64,000 nucleotides of DNA. Origin: Methylobacterium amylolyticum. GTDB taxonomy: Bacteria > Pseudomonadota > Alphaproteobacteria > Rhizobiales > Beijerinckiaceae. The stretch is from NCBI RefSeq assembly GCF_030700245.1, contig NZ_JAUYZI010000004.1:1-64000 (forward strand), written 5' to 3'. Both the position numbers and the translations under genes were made by a program. Positions 11,026 to 20,240 of the stretch are shown here, piece by piece; the stretch's first letter is position 1, and the number at the start of each line of letters is the position of its first letter. The notes below the pieces were generated by a model. The model was not told the DNA's origin, ran no database searches, and was given only the letters and a program-made list of their open reading frames with translations.

Positions 11026-11082
11026 ATGCTGCTCCACCAGAAGCACCATCGCGCACCCCTCCGGTCCTCACGGACCGCCTGA
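11026..11082 (+). CDS. Possible 18-codon leader peptide before rpmI
   Basis: A short ATG frame encodes a basic, His-rich peptide ([18 protein letters not shown]) and ends 26 bases before rpmI. The final codons overlap a 6-bp stem (CGGTCC/GGACCG) followed by a short T-run. No clear ribosome-binding site is visible, so it may be chance. Confidence 0.25.
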   Translation: MLLHQKHHRAPLRSSRTA

Positions 11083-11108
11083 GAGGTTTTCGCGCATCGG
11101 AGAGCCAA

Positions 11109-11312
11109 ATGCCCAAGCTGAAGACCAAATCGGGCGCCAAGAAGCGCTTCAAGATCACCGGCACCGGCAAGGTGATGTATGCCCAGGCCGGCAAGCGCCA
11201 CGGGATGATCAAGCGGACGACGAAGCAGATCCGCAACCTGCGCGGCACCACGACCCTGTTCGAGGGCGACGCCGCCAACGTGAAGAAGTATTTCCTGCCT
11301 AACCAGCGCTAA
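11109..11312 (+). CDS. rpmI: 50S ribosomal protein L35
   Basis: L35 is a small basic protein of the large ribosomal subunit. The 67-residue product starts [20 protein letters not shown] and has the characteristic [17 protein letters not shown] segment. GGAGAG at 11099-11104 supports the ATG at 11109. A longer in-frame reading from 10797 is unrelated sequence. It lies 49 bp upstream of rplT, the usual pair. The normal third member, infC, is about 7 kb away on the other strand. Confidence 0.97.
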   Translation: MPKLKTKSGAKKRFKITGTGKVMYAQAGKRHGMIKRTTKQIRNLRGTTTLFEGDAANVKKYFLPNQR

Positions 11313-11361
11313 TCCTTCACGACAGCCGACCCTGCTTTAAGTCGAATCCAGGAGACAACCG

Positions 11362-11739
11362 ATGGCCCGCGTCAAGCGCGGCGTGACCAGTCACGCAAAG
11401 CACAAGAAAGTCCTGAAGGCCGCCAAGGGCTATTACGGCCGGCGCAAGAATACGATCCGCATCGCCAAGCAGGCGGTCGAGAAGGGGCTGCAATACGCCT
11501 ACCGCGACCGCAAGAACAAGAAGCGCACCTTCCGCGCCCTCTGGATCCAGCGCCTCAACGCGGCGGTCCGCGAGCACGGCCTGACCTACTCGCGCTTCAT
11601 CGACGGGCTGGCCAAGTCCGGCATCGTCGTCGACCGCAAGGCGCTGTCGGAACTCGCCATCCACGAGCCGGCGAGCTTCGCCGCGGTGGTCGAGAAGGCC
11701 AAGGCCGCCCTGCCGGCCGACGCGGCCAAGGCCGCCTGA
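11362..11739 (+). CDS. rplT: 50S ribosomal protein L20
   Basis: L20 binds 23S rRNA early in large-subunit assembly and in many bacteria also represses its own operon. The 125-residue protein shows the basic N-terminal extension ([20 protein letters not shown]) and the [20 protein letters not shown] core. An alanine-rich tail follows the canonical end. AGGAGA precedes the start. A strong terminator-like hairpin at 11766-11798 follows, before pheS. Confidence 0.97.
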   Translation: MARVKRGVTSHAKHKKVLKAAKGYYGRRKNTIRIAKQAVEKGLQYAYRDRKNKKRTFRALWIQRLNAAVREHGLTYSRFIDGLAKSGIVVDRKALSELAIHEPASFAAVVEKAKAALPADAAKAA

Positions 11740-11765
11740 GCCGCAAGCCCCCTCGCGACCTGACG

Positions 11766-11803
11766 GAAGGCGCGGCGCCCGGCGGGCGGCGCGCCTTCGT
11801 CGT
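11766..11803 (+). terminator. Terminator or attenuator between rplT and pheS
   Basis: GAAGGCGCG (11766-11774) pairs with CGCGCCTTC (11790-11798) and is followed by GTCGTTT. It lies 27 bases past rplT and about 95 bases before pheS, so it could end rpmI-rplT mRNA or attenuate read-through into pheST. Confidence 0.55.
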
Positions 11804-11893
11804 TTCCGGCCCGCGCTCCGGCTCCCGCACCCTTGCGCCCGCGGCCGCGAAGCGCGAGAGCACGCCCCGCGCCCGTCCTTCTCGAAGACAGCG

Positions 11894-12976
11894 ATGACCG
11901 ATCTCGACACCCTCGAACGCGATCTCCTGGCCCAGGTCGCGGCGGCCGCCGACGAGGCCGCCCTCGACGCCGTGCGCGTGTCCGCGCTCGGCAAGAAGGG
12001 CAGCGTCTCCGACCTGCTCAAGACGCTCGGCGCGATGACGCCCGAGGCGCGCAAGACGCGCGGCCCCCTCATCAACGGCCTGCGGGACCGGGTGCAGGGG
12101 GCTCTGGCCGACCGCAAGGCGGCCCTCGCCGAGGCCGCCCTGGAGGAACGCCTCGCCTCCGAGCGGGTCGATGTGACCCTGCCGGTGCGCGAGGCGCCCG
12201 AGGCGCGCGGGCGCATCCACCCGATCAGCCAAGTGATCGACGAGATCACGGCGATCTTCGCCGACATGGGGTTCTCGGTGGCCGAGGGGCCGGACATCGA
12301 GACGGACGAGTTGAACTTCACCGCCCTCAACTTCCCGCCCGGCCATCCGGCCCGCGAGATGCACGACACCTTCTTCCTGGCGCCCGACCGGGAGGGCAAG
12401 CGCAAGGTGCTGCGCACCCACACCTCGCCGGTCCAGATCCGCACCATGCGCGCGAAGGCGCCGCCGATCCGGGTGATCATCCCGGGCCGGACCTACCGGC
12501 ACGATTCCGACCAGACCCACACCCCGATGTTCCATCAGGTCGAGGGGCTGGTGATCGATACCGCGGCCAACATCGCGAACCTGAAATGGGTTCTCGAGGA
12601 GTTCTGCCGGGCGTTCTTCGAGGTCGACGCCGTGAAGATGCGCTTCCGCCCGTCGTTTTTCCCCTTCACCGAACCCTCGGCGGAGGTCGACATCCAGTGC
12701 TCGCGCAAAGGCGGCGAGATCCGCTTCGGCGAGGGCACCGACTGGCTGGAGATCCTCGGCTGCGGCATGGTCCACCCGAACGTGCTGCGCAATTGCGGGC
12801 TCGATCCGGACGCGGTGCAGGGCTTCGCCTTCGGCGTCGGCCTCGACCGCATCGCCATGCTCAAATACGGCATGCCGGACCTGCGGCCGTTCTTCGAGGC
12901 GGATGTCCGCTGGCTCGACCATTACGGGTTCCGGCCGCTCGACGTGCCGAGCTTGGTGGGTGGGCTGACAAGCTAG
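11894..12976 (+). CDS. pheS: Phenylalanyl-tRNA synthetase alpha subunit
   Basis: PheS carries the class II catalytic core that activates phenylalanine and charges tRNA-Phe as an alpha2-beta2 enzyme. The 360-residue protein has an N-terminal coiled-coil tRNA-binding region (about 1-90). Class II motif 2 is around [20 protein letters not shown], and motif 3 is near the end ([21 protein letters not shown]). It is separated from pheT by two non-PheRS genes, which is unusual, because pheS and pheT normally abut. Confidence 0.97.
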   Translation: MTDLDTLERDLLAQVAAAADEAALDAVRVSALGKKGSVSDLLKTLGAMTPEARKTRGPLINGLRDRVQGALADRKAALAEAALEERLASERVDVTLPVREAPEARGRIHPISQVIDEITAIFADMGFSVAEGPDIETDELNFTALNFPPGHPAREMHDTFFLAPDREGKRKVLRTHTSPVQIRTMRAKAPPIRVIIPGRTYRHDSDQTHTPMFHQVEGLVIDTAANIANLKWVLEEFCRAFFEVDAVKMRFRPSFFPFTEPSAEVDIQCSRKGGEIRFGEGTDWLEILGCGMVHPNVLRNCGLDPDAVQGFAFGVGLDRIAMLKYGMPDLRPFFEADVRWLDHYGFRPLDVPSLVGGLTS

Positions 12977-13042
12977 ACGCTCGCTCGTGCGTCGGACCGG
13001 CGGCCACTCCAGCGGAGAGTTCTAGCGGGAGGTGATGACCAG

Positions 13043-13327
13043 ATGACGGATCAAGAGATCACGACCATCGTTTCCGACCTTCTCCGCAACCGCATCCCTG
13101 ACGCAGGTTTCGAAGGCGCCGAGGCGATTTCCGCCCGCGACTCCGACGGAGACCCCGTGATCCGCGTCATCGCCCGTTATCAACGCCGACCGCGGATCAA
13201 ACCGGATCCACTGCTCAATTCCGTTCATGCGATCCGCGAAAAACTGCTCACCCTCGGCGAGGACCGCTTCATACTTCTCAAGAATGACGTGCTCGAGGAG
13301 AGAGAGACAGACGAGGACTTCGATTAG
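13043..13327 (+). CDS. Unknown 94-residue protein between pheS and pheT
   Basis: I do not recognise a family. The 94-residue acidic protein is predicted to be cytoplasmic, with a central VIRVIARYQRRPR segment and a very acidic tail (ERETDEDFD). A strong ribosome-binding site (GGGAGGTGA) lies about 8 bases before the ATG. It ends 2 bases before the HEPN-like gene, so the two are probably translated together. It lacks the GSxxxG...DxD motif of the MNT nucleotidyltransferase antitoxins that often accompany HEPN proteins. Its base composition is less GC-biased than the flanking pheS and pheT, suggesting later acquisition. A role as antitoxin is inference. Confidence 0.75.
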   Translation: MTDQEITTIVSDLLRNRIPDAGFEGAEAISARDSDGDPVIRVIARYQRRPRIKPDPLLNSVHAIREKLLTLGEDRFILLKNDVLEERETDEDFD

Positions 13328-13329
13328 CC

Positions 13330-13797
13330 ATGGCCTCAATGATGGAGCGTATGCTCGATCAGGCGGATGAGCTGATCGAAAGATATCATCGGAGCTCGGC
13401 AGCCAAGCGACGCGCCGTGAGTACGGCTTACTATGCCGCGTTTCACTGGCTCCTCTGGCATTGTGCGCAGCAGATCCTGCCCGGCGAGGACGCCAACAGC
13501 GTCGAGTTCGAGCGTGTCTATCGAGCGCTCGATCATGGTACCTTGAAAAATGCCTTCAACGGCAACGTCCTGAAGGGTAATTCGAGTCTCAACGCTATCG
13601 GGACAGACTTCATCCAGTTGCAGGAAGCGCGGATCAAAGCCGACTATACGCCGCCACGCCGCAACGTCTTTGCGCTTTCCGAGGCAAAGGAGCATCTCGC
13701 GCGTGCGCGCGAGATCATCGCAAAAATGCAGGACCTGAACGACGCGGATCGGCAAGTTCTGGCAATCCATCTTCTCTTCCCGAGCCGAAAAAAATGA
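13330..13797 (+). CDS. HEPN-like (UPF0332-type) protein in pheS-pheT
   Basis: The 155-residue, mainly helical protein resembles HEPN-domain proteins of the UPF0332 type. The segment [20 protein letters not shown] (25-44) matches their conserved first helices, and R62-x6-H69 (RVYRALDH) fits the R-x(4-6)-H motif of HEPN ribonucleases. HEPN proteins are often toxins with an adjacent antitoxin; here the partner candidate is the preceding 94-residue protein. The stop overlaps the pheT start by 4 bases (ATGA), which couples it to pheT translation. A ribonuclease role is inferred, not shown. Confidence 0.7.
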   Translation: MASMMERMLDQADELIERYHRSSAAKRRAVSTAYYAAFHWLLWHCAQQILPGEDANSVEFERVYRALDHGTLKNAFNGNVLKGNSSLNAIGTDFIQLQEARIKADYTPPRRNVFALSEAKEHLARAREIIAKMQDLNDADRQVLAIHLLFPSRKK

Positions 13798-16214
13798 AAT
13801 TCACCCTCTCCTGGCTCAAGGACCACCTCGACACCGAAGCGTCCCTCGACGCGATCGCCGAAGCGCTCACGCGCATCGGCCTCGAGGTCGAGGGGATCGC
13901 CGACAAGGCCGCCGCGCTGGCGCCCTACGTGGTGGCGCGGGTGCTCACCGCCGAGCAGCACCCGAACGCCGACCGGCTGCGGGTCTGCACGGTCGATGCC
14001 GGCGACGGTCGGCCCGTGCAGGTGGTCTGCGGCGCGCCGAACGCGCGGGCGGGGATGACCTCGGTGTTCGCGCCGCCGGGCACCTACGTGCCCGGCAAGG
14101 GCATCACCCTCTCGGTCGGGACGATCCGCGGGGTGGAGAGTCACGGCATGCTCTGTTCCGGGGCCGAACTCGGGATCGGCGAGGATCACGACGGCATCCT
14201 CGATCTCGGCGCCGACGCGCCCGTGGGCGTGCCCTACGCCCGGCACGCCGGCCTCGACGACCCGGTGATCGAGATCAACCTGACGCCGAACCGGCCGGAC
14301 TGCACCTCGGTCCGCGGCATCGCCCGCGACCTCGCGGCGGCCGGCCTCGGAGTGCTCAAGCGCGAGACCCTGCCGCCGGTGCGCGGCGAGGGTGCCTGCC
14401 CCGTGACCGTCGCGTTGGCCTTCGAGCCGGCCGATCGCGGCCTGTGCCCGCTCTTCGCCCTCCGGCTGGTGCGCGGTGTGAGGAACGGCCCCTCGCCCGC
14501 CTGGATGCAGGCGCGGCTGCGGGCGATCGGCCTGCGCCCGATCAACGCGCTCGTCGACATCACCAACTACGTCACCTTCGACCGCGGGCGGCCGCTGCAC
14601 GTGTTCGACGCCGCCAAGGTCCACGGCGCCCTCACCGTGCGCCGGGCGCGGGAGGGCGAGACGCTTCTCGCGCTCGACGGGCGCACGCACGCGCTGACCG
14701 ACGACACCGTGGTCATCGCCGACGCGAACGGTCCCGAATCGATCGCCGGCATCATGGGCGGGCAGGCGTCCGGCTGCGACGAGACCACGACCGACGTGCT
14801 GATCGAGTCGGCCCTGTGGGACCCGGCCAATATCGCGGCCTCCGGCCGGCGTCTCGGGATCATCACCGACGCGCGCTACCGTTTCGAGCGCGGCGTGGAT
14901 CCGGCTTTCACGCTGCCGGGCCTCGACCTCGCCACCCGCCTGGTGCTCGACCTGTGCGGCGGCACGCCGAGCCAGGCGACCATCGCGGGCGAGGTGCCGG
15001 ATTCCGAGCGGATCGTCGACTTCCCCTGGACCGAGGTGCGGCGGCTCGCCGGCATCGATCTGCCGCGCATCGAGATGAAGGTGACGCTGGAGGCGCTGGG
15101 CTTCCACGTGGCCGGCACCGGCGACCGGGTGAAGGTGCTCACCCCGTCCTGGCGACCCGACATCGAGGGCAAGGCCGATCTCGTCGAGGAGATCGTGCGC
15201 ATCGCCGGCCTCGACCGGATCGAGGCCAAGCCGCTGCCCCGCCCGGCGGGGGTCGGCCGGCCGCTGCTCACGCCGATGCAGAAGCGCACCCGCACCGCCA
15301 AGCGGGCGCTGGCCGCGCGCGGCCTGATGGAGGCGGTGACGTGGTCGTTCATCCCGCAGGCCGACGCGGAGCTGTTCGGCGGCGGCGGGGGCGACCTGCG
15401 GCTGGCCAACCCGATCGCCGCGGATTTGTCCGACATGCGCCCGAGCCTCGTCCCGGGGCTGCTGCGCGCCGCCCAGCGCAACGCCGATCGGGGCTACCCG
15501 GACGCCGCCCTGTTCGAGGTCGGCCAGTGCTTCGGCAACGATCAGCCCGAAGGCCAGAGCACCCGCGCGGCCGGGGTGCGCCGCGGCTCGGCGACACTCG
15601 GCGGCGCCGGTCGGCACTGGGACGGCGGGATCGAGGCGGTCGACGCGTTCGACGCCAAGGCCGACGCGCTGGCACTGCTCGCGAGCCTCGGCGTGCCGAC
15701 GGGCGGCCTCCAGGTCACGGCGGGGGGGCCCGCGTGGCTGCATCCGGGCCGGTCGGGCACGCTGCGGTTCGGCCCGAAGACGGAGGTCGGCTGGTTCGGC
15801 GCGGTACACCCGCGGACGATGCAGGCCCTCGATCTCAAGGGCAGCCTCGTCGCCTTCGAGATCGTCCTCGACGCCCTGCCCCTGCCCAAGCACCGGCCGA
15901 CCAAGGCGAAGCCGGCGCTGGCGCTCTCCGAGTTCCAGCCGCTGTCGCGCGACTTCGCCTTCGTCGTCCCCCGGGACGTCGCGGCGGGCGACATCGTGAA
16001 GGCGGCGCAAGGGGCGGAGCGCAAGCTCGTCACGGGGGTCGAGGTGTTCGACCTCTACGAGGGGCCGGGCGTGCCGGAGGGCGCGAAATCGGTGGCGGTC
16101 GCGGTGCGGCTCCAGCCGGTCGAGCGCACGCTCACCGACGCGGAGATCGAGGCGGTGAGCGCGAGGATCGTCGCCGAGGTCTCCCGCCGCACCGGCGCGA
16201 CGCTGCGGATGTGA
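13794..16214 (+). CDS. pheT: Phenylalanyl-tRNA synthetase beta subunit
   Basis: PheT provides the editing and tRNA-binding domains of PheRS. The 806-residue protein has a standard order. It starts with an N-terminal tRNA-binding OB fold (about 40-150, including [12 protein letters not shown]), then the B3/B4 editing domain. The B5 domain is around residues 400-480, followed by the catalytic-like core. The C-terminal ferredoxin-like anticodon-binding domain starts near [16 protein letters not shown]. Length and motifs are normal, so the upstream insertion has not truncated it. The ATG overlaps the HEPN-like stop codon by 4 bases. Confidence 0.97.
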   Translation: MKFTLSWLKDHLDTEASLDAIAEALTRIGLEVEGIADKAAALAPYVVARVLTAEQHPNADRLRVCTVDAGDGRPVQVVCGAPNARAGMTSVFAPPGTYVPGKGITLSVGTIRGVESHGMLCSGAELGIGEDHDGILDLGADAPVGVPYARHAGLDDPVIEINLTPNRPDCTSVRGIARDLAAAGLGVLKRETLPPVRGEGACPVTVALAFEPADRGLCPLFALRLVRGVRNGPSPAWMQARLRAIGLRPINALVDITNYVTFDRGRPLHVFDAAKVHGALTVRRAREGETLLALDGRTHALTDDTVVIADANGPESIAGIMGGQASGCDETTTDVLIESALWDPANIAASGRRLGIITDARYRFERGVDPAFTLPGLDLATRLVLDLCGGTPSQATIAGEVPDSERIVDFPWTEVRRLAGIDLPRIEMKVTLEALGFHVAGTGDRVKVLTPSWRPDIEGKADLVEEIVRIAGLDRIEAKPLPRPAGVGRPLLTPMQKRTRTAKRALAARGLMEAVTWSFIPQADAELFGGGGGDLRLANPIAADLSDMRPSLVPGLLRAAQRNADRGYPDAALFEVGQCFGNDQPEGQSTRAAGVRRGSATLGGAGRHWDGGIEAVDAFDAKADALALLASLGVPTGGLQVTAGGPAWLHPGRSGTLRFGPKTEVGWFGAVHPRTMQALDLKGSLVAFEIVLDALPLPKHRPTKAKPALALSEFQPLSRDFAFVVPRDVAAGDIVKAAQGAERKLVTGVEVFDLYEGPGVPEGAKSVAVAVRLQPVERTLTDAEIEAVSARIVAEVSRRTGATLRM

Positions 16215-16293
16215 GCGTTCGGGTGTCCGGAGGGCTACGCCCTCGGGCGGGTCGCCGGGGCGGAGCCCTGGCCGCATGGGCTGGAGGCACGAC

Positions 16294-17172
16294 ATGACCG
16301 GAACGCACGCCCTGATCGAGACCCTGTCGGCGGCCGAGTACCTGCCGGCCCGGGCCCTGCGCGAGGCCCAGGCGCATCCGCAGGTGATCGCCGAGGCGGT
16401 GCTGCCGCTCCTGGAGACGGCCGCCGCCGGCACGGAGCTGACGCCCGAGCAGGAGAACCTCGTCTTCTGGGGGCTGCACCTCCTCGCGCAGGCCCGCGAT
16501 GCCCGCGCCCTGCCGCCGCTGCTGCGGCTGCTGCGGGGCGACATCGAACAGACCGACCGCGTGCTGGGGGATGCCGCCACGTCGACGCTCGCTCGGACCG
16601 TGGCGAGCCTGTTCGACGGCGACACGGACCCGCTGTTCGCCTTCATCCTCGACAGCAGCCTCGACGACAGCCTGCGCCAGTCCGTGCTGGCGGCCTGCAC
16701 GTTCCTGTGCCTGGAGGGCCGGATCCCGCGCGAGGCGATGCACGCGCTGCTGGTGCGCTTCGACGACGCCACGGCGGCGGTCGAGGGCGACATCGGCTGG
16801 ACCGCCTGGGAAGAGGCGATCGCCCAGCTCGGGTTCGGCGACCTCGCCCCCCGCGTCGAGGCGGCCCAGGCCGACGGGCGGATCGATCCGCTGATCAGCG
16901 AGCCGGACTGGTTCGTGGAGACCCTGCGCATGGCCGAGCGGCATCCCGCCGATCTCAGCCGGCTCGACCCCTACCAGCACGGCTACATCGACGATCCCGT
17001 GGACGCCCTCGACTGGACGCGCAAGGGGTTCGGCGAGCCCGTGCGCAACCCGGTCAAGGATGTCGGCCGCAACGATCCCTGCCCCTGCGGCTCGGGCAAG
17101 AAGTTCAAGAAATGCTGCCTCGGCAAGGCGGCCCCGGAGGACGACGGGCCGTTGCCGGGTCTAGGCGGCTGA
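16294..17172 (+). CDS. DUF1186 protein with SEC-C zinc motif
   Basis: The 292-residue protein is mostly alpha-helical repeats typical of DUF1186. It ends with a SEC-C zinc-binding motif near the C-terminus ([18 protein letters not shown]), the same metal motif found at the end of SecA. GGAGG at 16283-16287 selects the ATG at 16294 over the in-frame ATG at 16276. The biochemical role of the family is unknown; the SEC-C motif suggests a protein- or ribosome-contact function. The last 12 bases overlap the convergent moeB-like gene. Confidence 0.88.
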   Translation: MTGTHALIETLSAAEYLPARALREAQAHPQVIAEAVLPLLETAAAGTELTPEQENLVFWGLHLLAQARDARALPPLLRLLRGDIEQTDRVLGDAATSTLARTVASLFDGDTDPLFAFILDSSLDDSLRQSVLAACTFLCLEGRIPREAMHALLVRFDDATAAVEGDIGWTAWEEAIAQLGFGDLAPRVEAAQADGRIDPLISEPDWFVETLRMAERHPADLSRLDPYQHGYIDDPVDALDWTRKGFGEPVRNPVKDVGRNDPCPCGSGKKFKKCCLGKAAPEDDGPLPGLGG

Positions 17173-17955
17173 GGTTCCGCCGAGCGCGTCGCCGCTGAGC
17201 GGGTTGTCCGGGTCCCAGCCGTAGGTCAGCGTCTCGAACCGCATGGCGCGGGCGTCGACCATCAGCAGGCGCCCGACCAGCGGCTCGCCGAAGCCCGCCA
17301 CCGCGCGGATCACCTCCATCGCCATCAGCGAGCCCATGACGCCCGCGAGCGCCCCGAGCACCCCCGCTTCCGCGCAGGGCGGCACGGTGCCGGGCGGCGG
17401 CGGGTTCGGGAACAGGCAGCGATAGGTCGGGTTCGGGCGCCCGTCCGGTCCGGTCTCGTGGGCGCGGATCGTGGTCAGCGTTCCGTCGAAGCGGCCGAGC
17501 GCCGCCGTCACCAGCGGGCGCCGGGCCCGGAAGCAGGCGTCCGAGACCGCGTAGCGGGTGGCGAAGTTGTCGGAGCCGTCGGCGACGAGGTCGTAGCCGG
17601 CGATCAGGTCGACGGCGTTCTCGGGGGTGATCCGGAACGGGTGCGCGGCGACCCGGACGTGCGGGTTGAGGCGGCCCACGGCGTCGGCCGCGCTCTCGAC
17701 CTTCGGACGCCCGAGGTCGGGGGTGCCGTGGACGACCTGCCGCTGGAGGTTCGAGAGGGAGACCGCGTCGTCGTCGACGATGCCGATCGTCCCGATCCCG
17801 GCCGCGGCGAGGTACTGGATCAGCGGCGCGCCGAGGCCGCCGGCCCCGACCACCAGCACGCGGGCGGCCTTCAGCCGGGCCTGCCCCGGGCCACCGACCT
17901 CGGCCAGGACGAGGTGGCGGGCGTAGCGTTCGACTTCTTCGGGAGCGAGGGCCAT
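17161..17955 (-). CDS. moeB: ThiF/MoeB/HesA family E1-like adenylyltransferase
   Basis: Members adenylate the C-terminal glycine of a ubiquitin-like sulfur carrier (MoaD or ThiS) in molybdopterin or thiamine synthesis. The 264-residue protein shows the ATP-binding [17 protein letters not shown] motif, the arginine-finger area [11 protein letters not shown] and the [20 protein letters not shown] segment. The cysteine motif [11 protein letters not shown] is also present. The usual Zn-binding CxxC pairs look incomplete: TYRC replaces CxxC and the C-terminal pair is absent. I start at the ATG at 17955 ([14 protein letters not shown]). infC lies 94 bp upstream on the same strand. Which carrier it serves is unclear. 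Confidence 0.85.
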   Translation of the reverse strand: MALAPEEVERYARHLVLAEVGGPGQARLKAARVLVVGAGGLGAPLIQYLAAAGIGTIGIVDDDAVSLSNLQRQVVHGTPDLGRPKVESAADAVGRLNPHVRVAAHPFRITPENAVDLIAGYDLVADGSDNFATRYAVSDACFRARRPLVTAALGRFDGTLTTIRAHETGPDGRPNPTYRCLFPNPPPPGTVPPCAEAGVLGALAGVMGSLMAMEVIRAVAGFGEPLVGRLLMVDARAMRFETLTYGWDPDNPLSGDALGGTSAA

Positions 17956-18049
17956 GCGGCGCAGATAGGCGATCCCACCGACCGGAGGAAGATCACCGGC
18001 CACGGCGCCGCCCCGATCAGGAGGCGGCGCGGTGCGACGTTCGAAAAAA

Positions 18050-18592
18050 TCAGCGCGGGGCGAGGATCATGATCATCTGGCGGCCCTCCAGCATGGGCTC
18101 GCTCTCGACCTTGGCGACCTCGGCGGTCTCGGACTTCACCCGCTCCAGGAGCTTCAGGCCGAGATCCTGGTGGGCCATCTCGCGGCCGCGGAAGCGCAGG
18201 GTCACCTTGACCTTGTCGCCCTCCTCGAAGAAGCGCTGCACCGACTTCATCTTGGTGTCGTAGTCGTGCTTGTCGATGCCGGGGCGGAGCTTGATCTCCT
18301 TGACCTCGACCGTCTTCTGGCGCTTGCGCGCCTCGTTCTGCTTCTTCTGCTCGTTGAAGCGGAAGCGGCCGTAATCGAGCAGCTTGCAGACCGGCGGCAC
18401 GGAGTTCGGCGCGATCTCGACGAGGTCGAGCCCGACTTCCTCGGCCATGTTCAGGGCATCGAAGAAGGGCACGACGCCGCGGTTCTGCCCGGTGTCGTCG
18501 ATCAGTTGCACCTCTCGCACACCGCGGATGTCGCGGTTGGCGCGCGGCCCGTCCTTCTGCGGGGCCGGCATGGCTCTCATCGGTCTACGAAT
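18050..18592 (-). CDS. infC: Translation initiation factor IF-3 (AUU start)
   Basis: IF-3 binds the 30S subunit, prevents premature 50S joining and checks initiator tRNA and start codon. The protein contains the family core ([19 protein letters not shown]) and the C-terminal domain ([17 protein letters not shown]). I place the start at the ATT at 18592. AGGAG (18602-18606) lies 9 bases upstream, whereas the first ATG (18580) is 21 bases away. The ATT gives 180 residues, the usual IF-3 length. AUU initiation is known in other bacteria to let IF-3 repress its own translation. Here infC is not linked to rpmI-rplT. Confidence 0.93.
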   Translation of the reverse strand: MRRPMRAMPAPQKDGPRANRDIRGVREVQLIDDTGQNRGVVPFFDALNMAEEVGLDLVEIAPNSVPPVCKLLDYGRFRFNEQKKQNEARKRQKTVEVKEIKLRPGIDKHDYDTKMKSVQRFFEEGDKVKVTLRFRGREMAHQDLGLKLLERVKSETAEVAKVESEPMLEGRQMIMILAPR

Positions 18593-18606
18593 GGCTGTAG
18601 TCTCCT
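18593..18606 (-). promoter_or_regulatory. infC ribosome-binding site deciding an AUU start
   Basis: The minus strand reads CAGCAGGAGACTACAGCC followed by ATT. AGGAG at 18606-18602 is ideally placed for ATT at 18592 and too far from the downstream ATGs. This supports an autoregulated non-AUG start. Confidence 0.8.
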
Positions 18607-18837
18607 GCTGCAACGACGAAACGGCGGACCGGACGACCCTCCCCGAGGATCTCCTGACCGCCAGCCGCTCCGGTCTTTCCCGGACGTCCAACCTTGGCCG
18701 AACCGGACCTCAAGTCAACCGGCTCCGGTGACGACTGCGCCCGAGGATGCAGCGTCCGGGCCGGATTTTGGTTCCCGCGATCTCTCGACAATGTGTGGAC
18801 CGCCCCCGGCTCCGGCAAGGCGGCGTCCATGGCCGCG

Positions 18838-20055
18838 TCAGCGGCCGAGGAGGCCGGCGTAGACGGCCAGGGTATCGTTCACCATGCGTTCGAGCGAGAA
18901 GTTGGCCTCCACATGAGCGCGCCCGCGCCGGGCGAGCGCGTCACGCGCGCTGGCGCCGAGCGACAGCGCCTCGATCAGCGCGTCGGCGAGCGCGCCGGCG
19001 TCGCCCGCGGGCACGCGCCAGCCGGTGCGCTGGCCCGGGGCCACGTCCGGGGGGGCGAGCACGGTCTCGGGCACCGCGCCGAGGTCGGAGACCACGACGG
19101 GGGTGCCGAGCGCCTGCGCCTCCACCGCCGCGCGCCCGAAGGCTTCCGGCTCCACCGAGGGCACCGCCACCACGGAGGCGGCGCGGAAGGCGGCCGGCAT
19201 GTCGGTGCAGTGGCCGACCCGGCGCACGAGGCCGCCGAGGTTGCGCGCGGCGACCAGGGCGTCGAGATCCCGCTCGTAGGCCGCCCGCCCCTGCGGATCG
19301 CCCGCGAGCACCACGGCGAAGTCGGAGAGCCCGCGGTCGCGCATCCGCGCCGCGGCCTCGATCAGCACCCGGTGGCCCTTCCAGGCGGTGAGCCGGGCGG
19401 CGAGCAGCACCACCCGCTCGTGCGGAGCGACGCCCCAGGCCCGGCGCAGGGCCTCGACCCGCGGGGCACCGACCGCCAGGGGGTTGAAGGCGGCGAGATC
19501 GGTGCCGCGGTGGATCACCCGCACCCGGGCGCCCGCCTGGTCGGCGTGCAGGCGGGCGATCAGGTCGGCGGTGTAGCGCGAGTTGGCGATCACCGCGTCG
19601 CCCCGGGCCATCACCGAATTGTAGAGCACCTTCACGCCGGTGCGGCCGGAATAGCTGCCGTGGTAGGTGGTCACGAAGGGCAGGCCGAGGCGGCGCGCGG
19701 CGCCGAGCGCCACCCAGGCCGGGGCCCGGGAGCGGGCATGGACGATCTGCACGCCCTCCCGGCGGCACAGGGCCATCAGCCGGACCACGTTCAGCGCCAT
19801 CCGGGCGGGGTTCTTGGAGGCGGCGGGGAAGCGCAGCCAGTGGCCGCCCTTGGCCTGGAGTTCGCCGACGAGGCGGCCGCCCTCGGTGGCGACCAGCGCC
19901 CGCGCCCCGGCGGCGGCGAGGCCGGCGGCGACGTCCACCGTCGTCCGCTCGGCCCCGCCCGCGTCGAGTTCGGGGATGATCTGGAGGATGCAGGCGCCGG
20001 CCAGCGCCCCGGCATCCACCGGGAAGGCCGGTCCGGCCCGGGTCTCATCGCCCAT
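18838..20055 (-). CDS. GT4-family glycosyltransferase
   Basis: The 405-residue protein is a GT-B fold glycosyltransferase. Its N-terminal domain (ILQIIPELDAGGAERTTVDVA) is typical of enzymes of lipopolysaccharide or exopolysaccharide synthesis. The C-terminal donor domain includes VVLLAARLTAWKGHRVLIEA and the Glu motif PEAFGRAAVEAQALGTPVVVSD. I start at the ATG at 20055 because GGAGGG lies 7 bases upstream; an earlier ATG at 20118 lacks a ribosome-binding site. It diverges from the hydrolase at 20241. The acceptor and sugar are unknown. Confidence 0.9.
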   Translation of the reverse strand: MGDETRAGPAFPVDAGALAGACILQIIPELDAGGAERTTVDVAAGLAAAGARALVATEGGRLVGELQAKGGHWLRFPAASKNPARMALNVVRLMALCRREGVQIVHARSRAPAWVALGAARRLGLPFVTTYHGSYSGRTGVKVLYNSVMARGDAVIANSRYTADLIARLHADQAGARVRVIHRGTDLAAFNPLAVGAPRVEALRRAWGVAPHERVVLLAARLTAWKGHRVLIEAAARMRDRGLSDFAVVLAGDPQGRAAYERDLDALVAARNLGGLVRRVGHCTDMPAAFRAASVVAVPSVEPEAFGRAAVEAQALGTPVVVSDLGAVPETVLAPPDVAPGQRTGWRVPAGDAGALADALIEALSLGASARDALARRGRAHVEANFSLERMVNDTLAVYAGLLGR

Positions 20056-20240
20056 CTGCGGGCCCTCCGCGAGGATCCGCGCGACGCCAGCCGATCTCTG
20101 CCAAATGCCAGCACCCATTGCGGCAGCATCGCCGCCGCGCTTTACGGTTCGGTAAACGGTCCCTGAAGCGGACCTGTTCAGGACTGGATTCGCCGGGTCC
20201 CGCCGCGGTGTCGACGGAGGACGAGGTGACGGAGGACAGC

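Larger units (their letters stand above)
10736..11108. promoter_or_regulatory. rpmI leader region
   Basis: This 373-bp gap separates the divergent GT4 gene and rpmI. It holds a perfect 11-bp stem with a 5-nt loop (10831-10857) and a possible promoter (TTGCCG at 10948, CATAAG at 10971, 17-nt spacer). Near rpmI there is a possible 18-codon leader frame (11026-11082) whose last codons lie in a small stem (11062-11077) followed by GAGGTTTT. The layout resembles an attenuator, but this is only a reading by eye. Confidence 0.4.

Noticed and set aside
12535..12873. Minus-strand frame inside pheS
   Set aside because: Shadow of a conserved gene with no homology of its own.
13644..16931. Very long minus-strand frame opposite pheT
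   Set aside because: Antisense to pheT and the DUF1186 gene; amino acid composition is low-complexity.
18734..18834. Possible small gene between infC and the GT4 gene
   Set aside because: No ribosome-binding site or conserved sequence is seen; it is more likely the infC leader.
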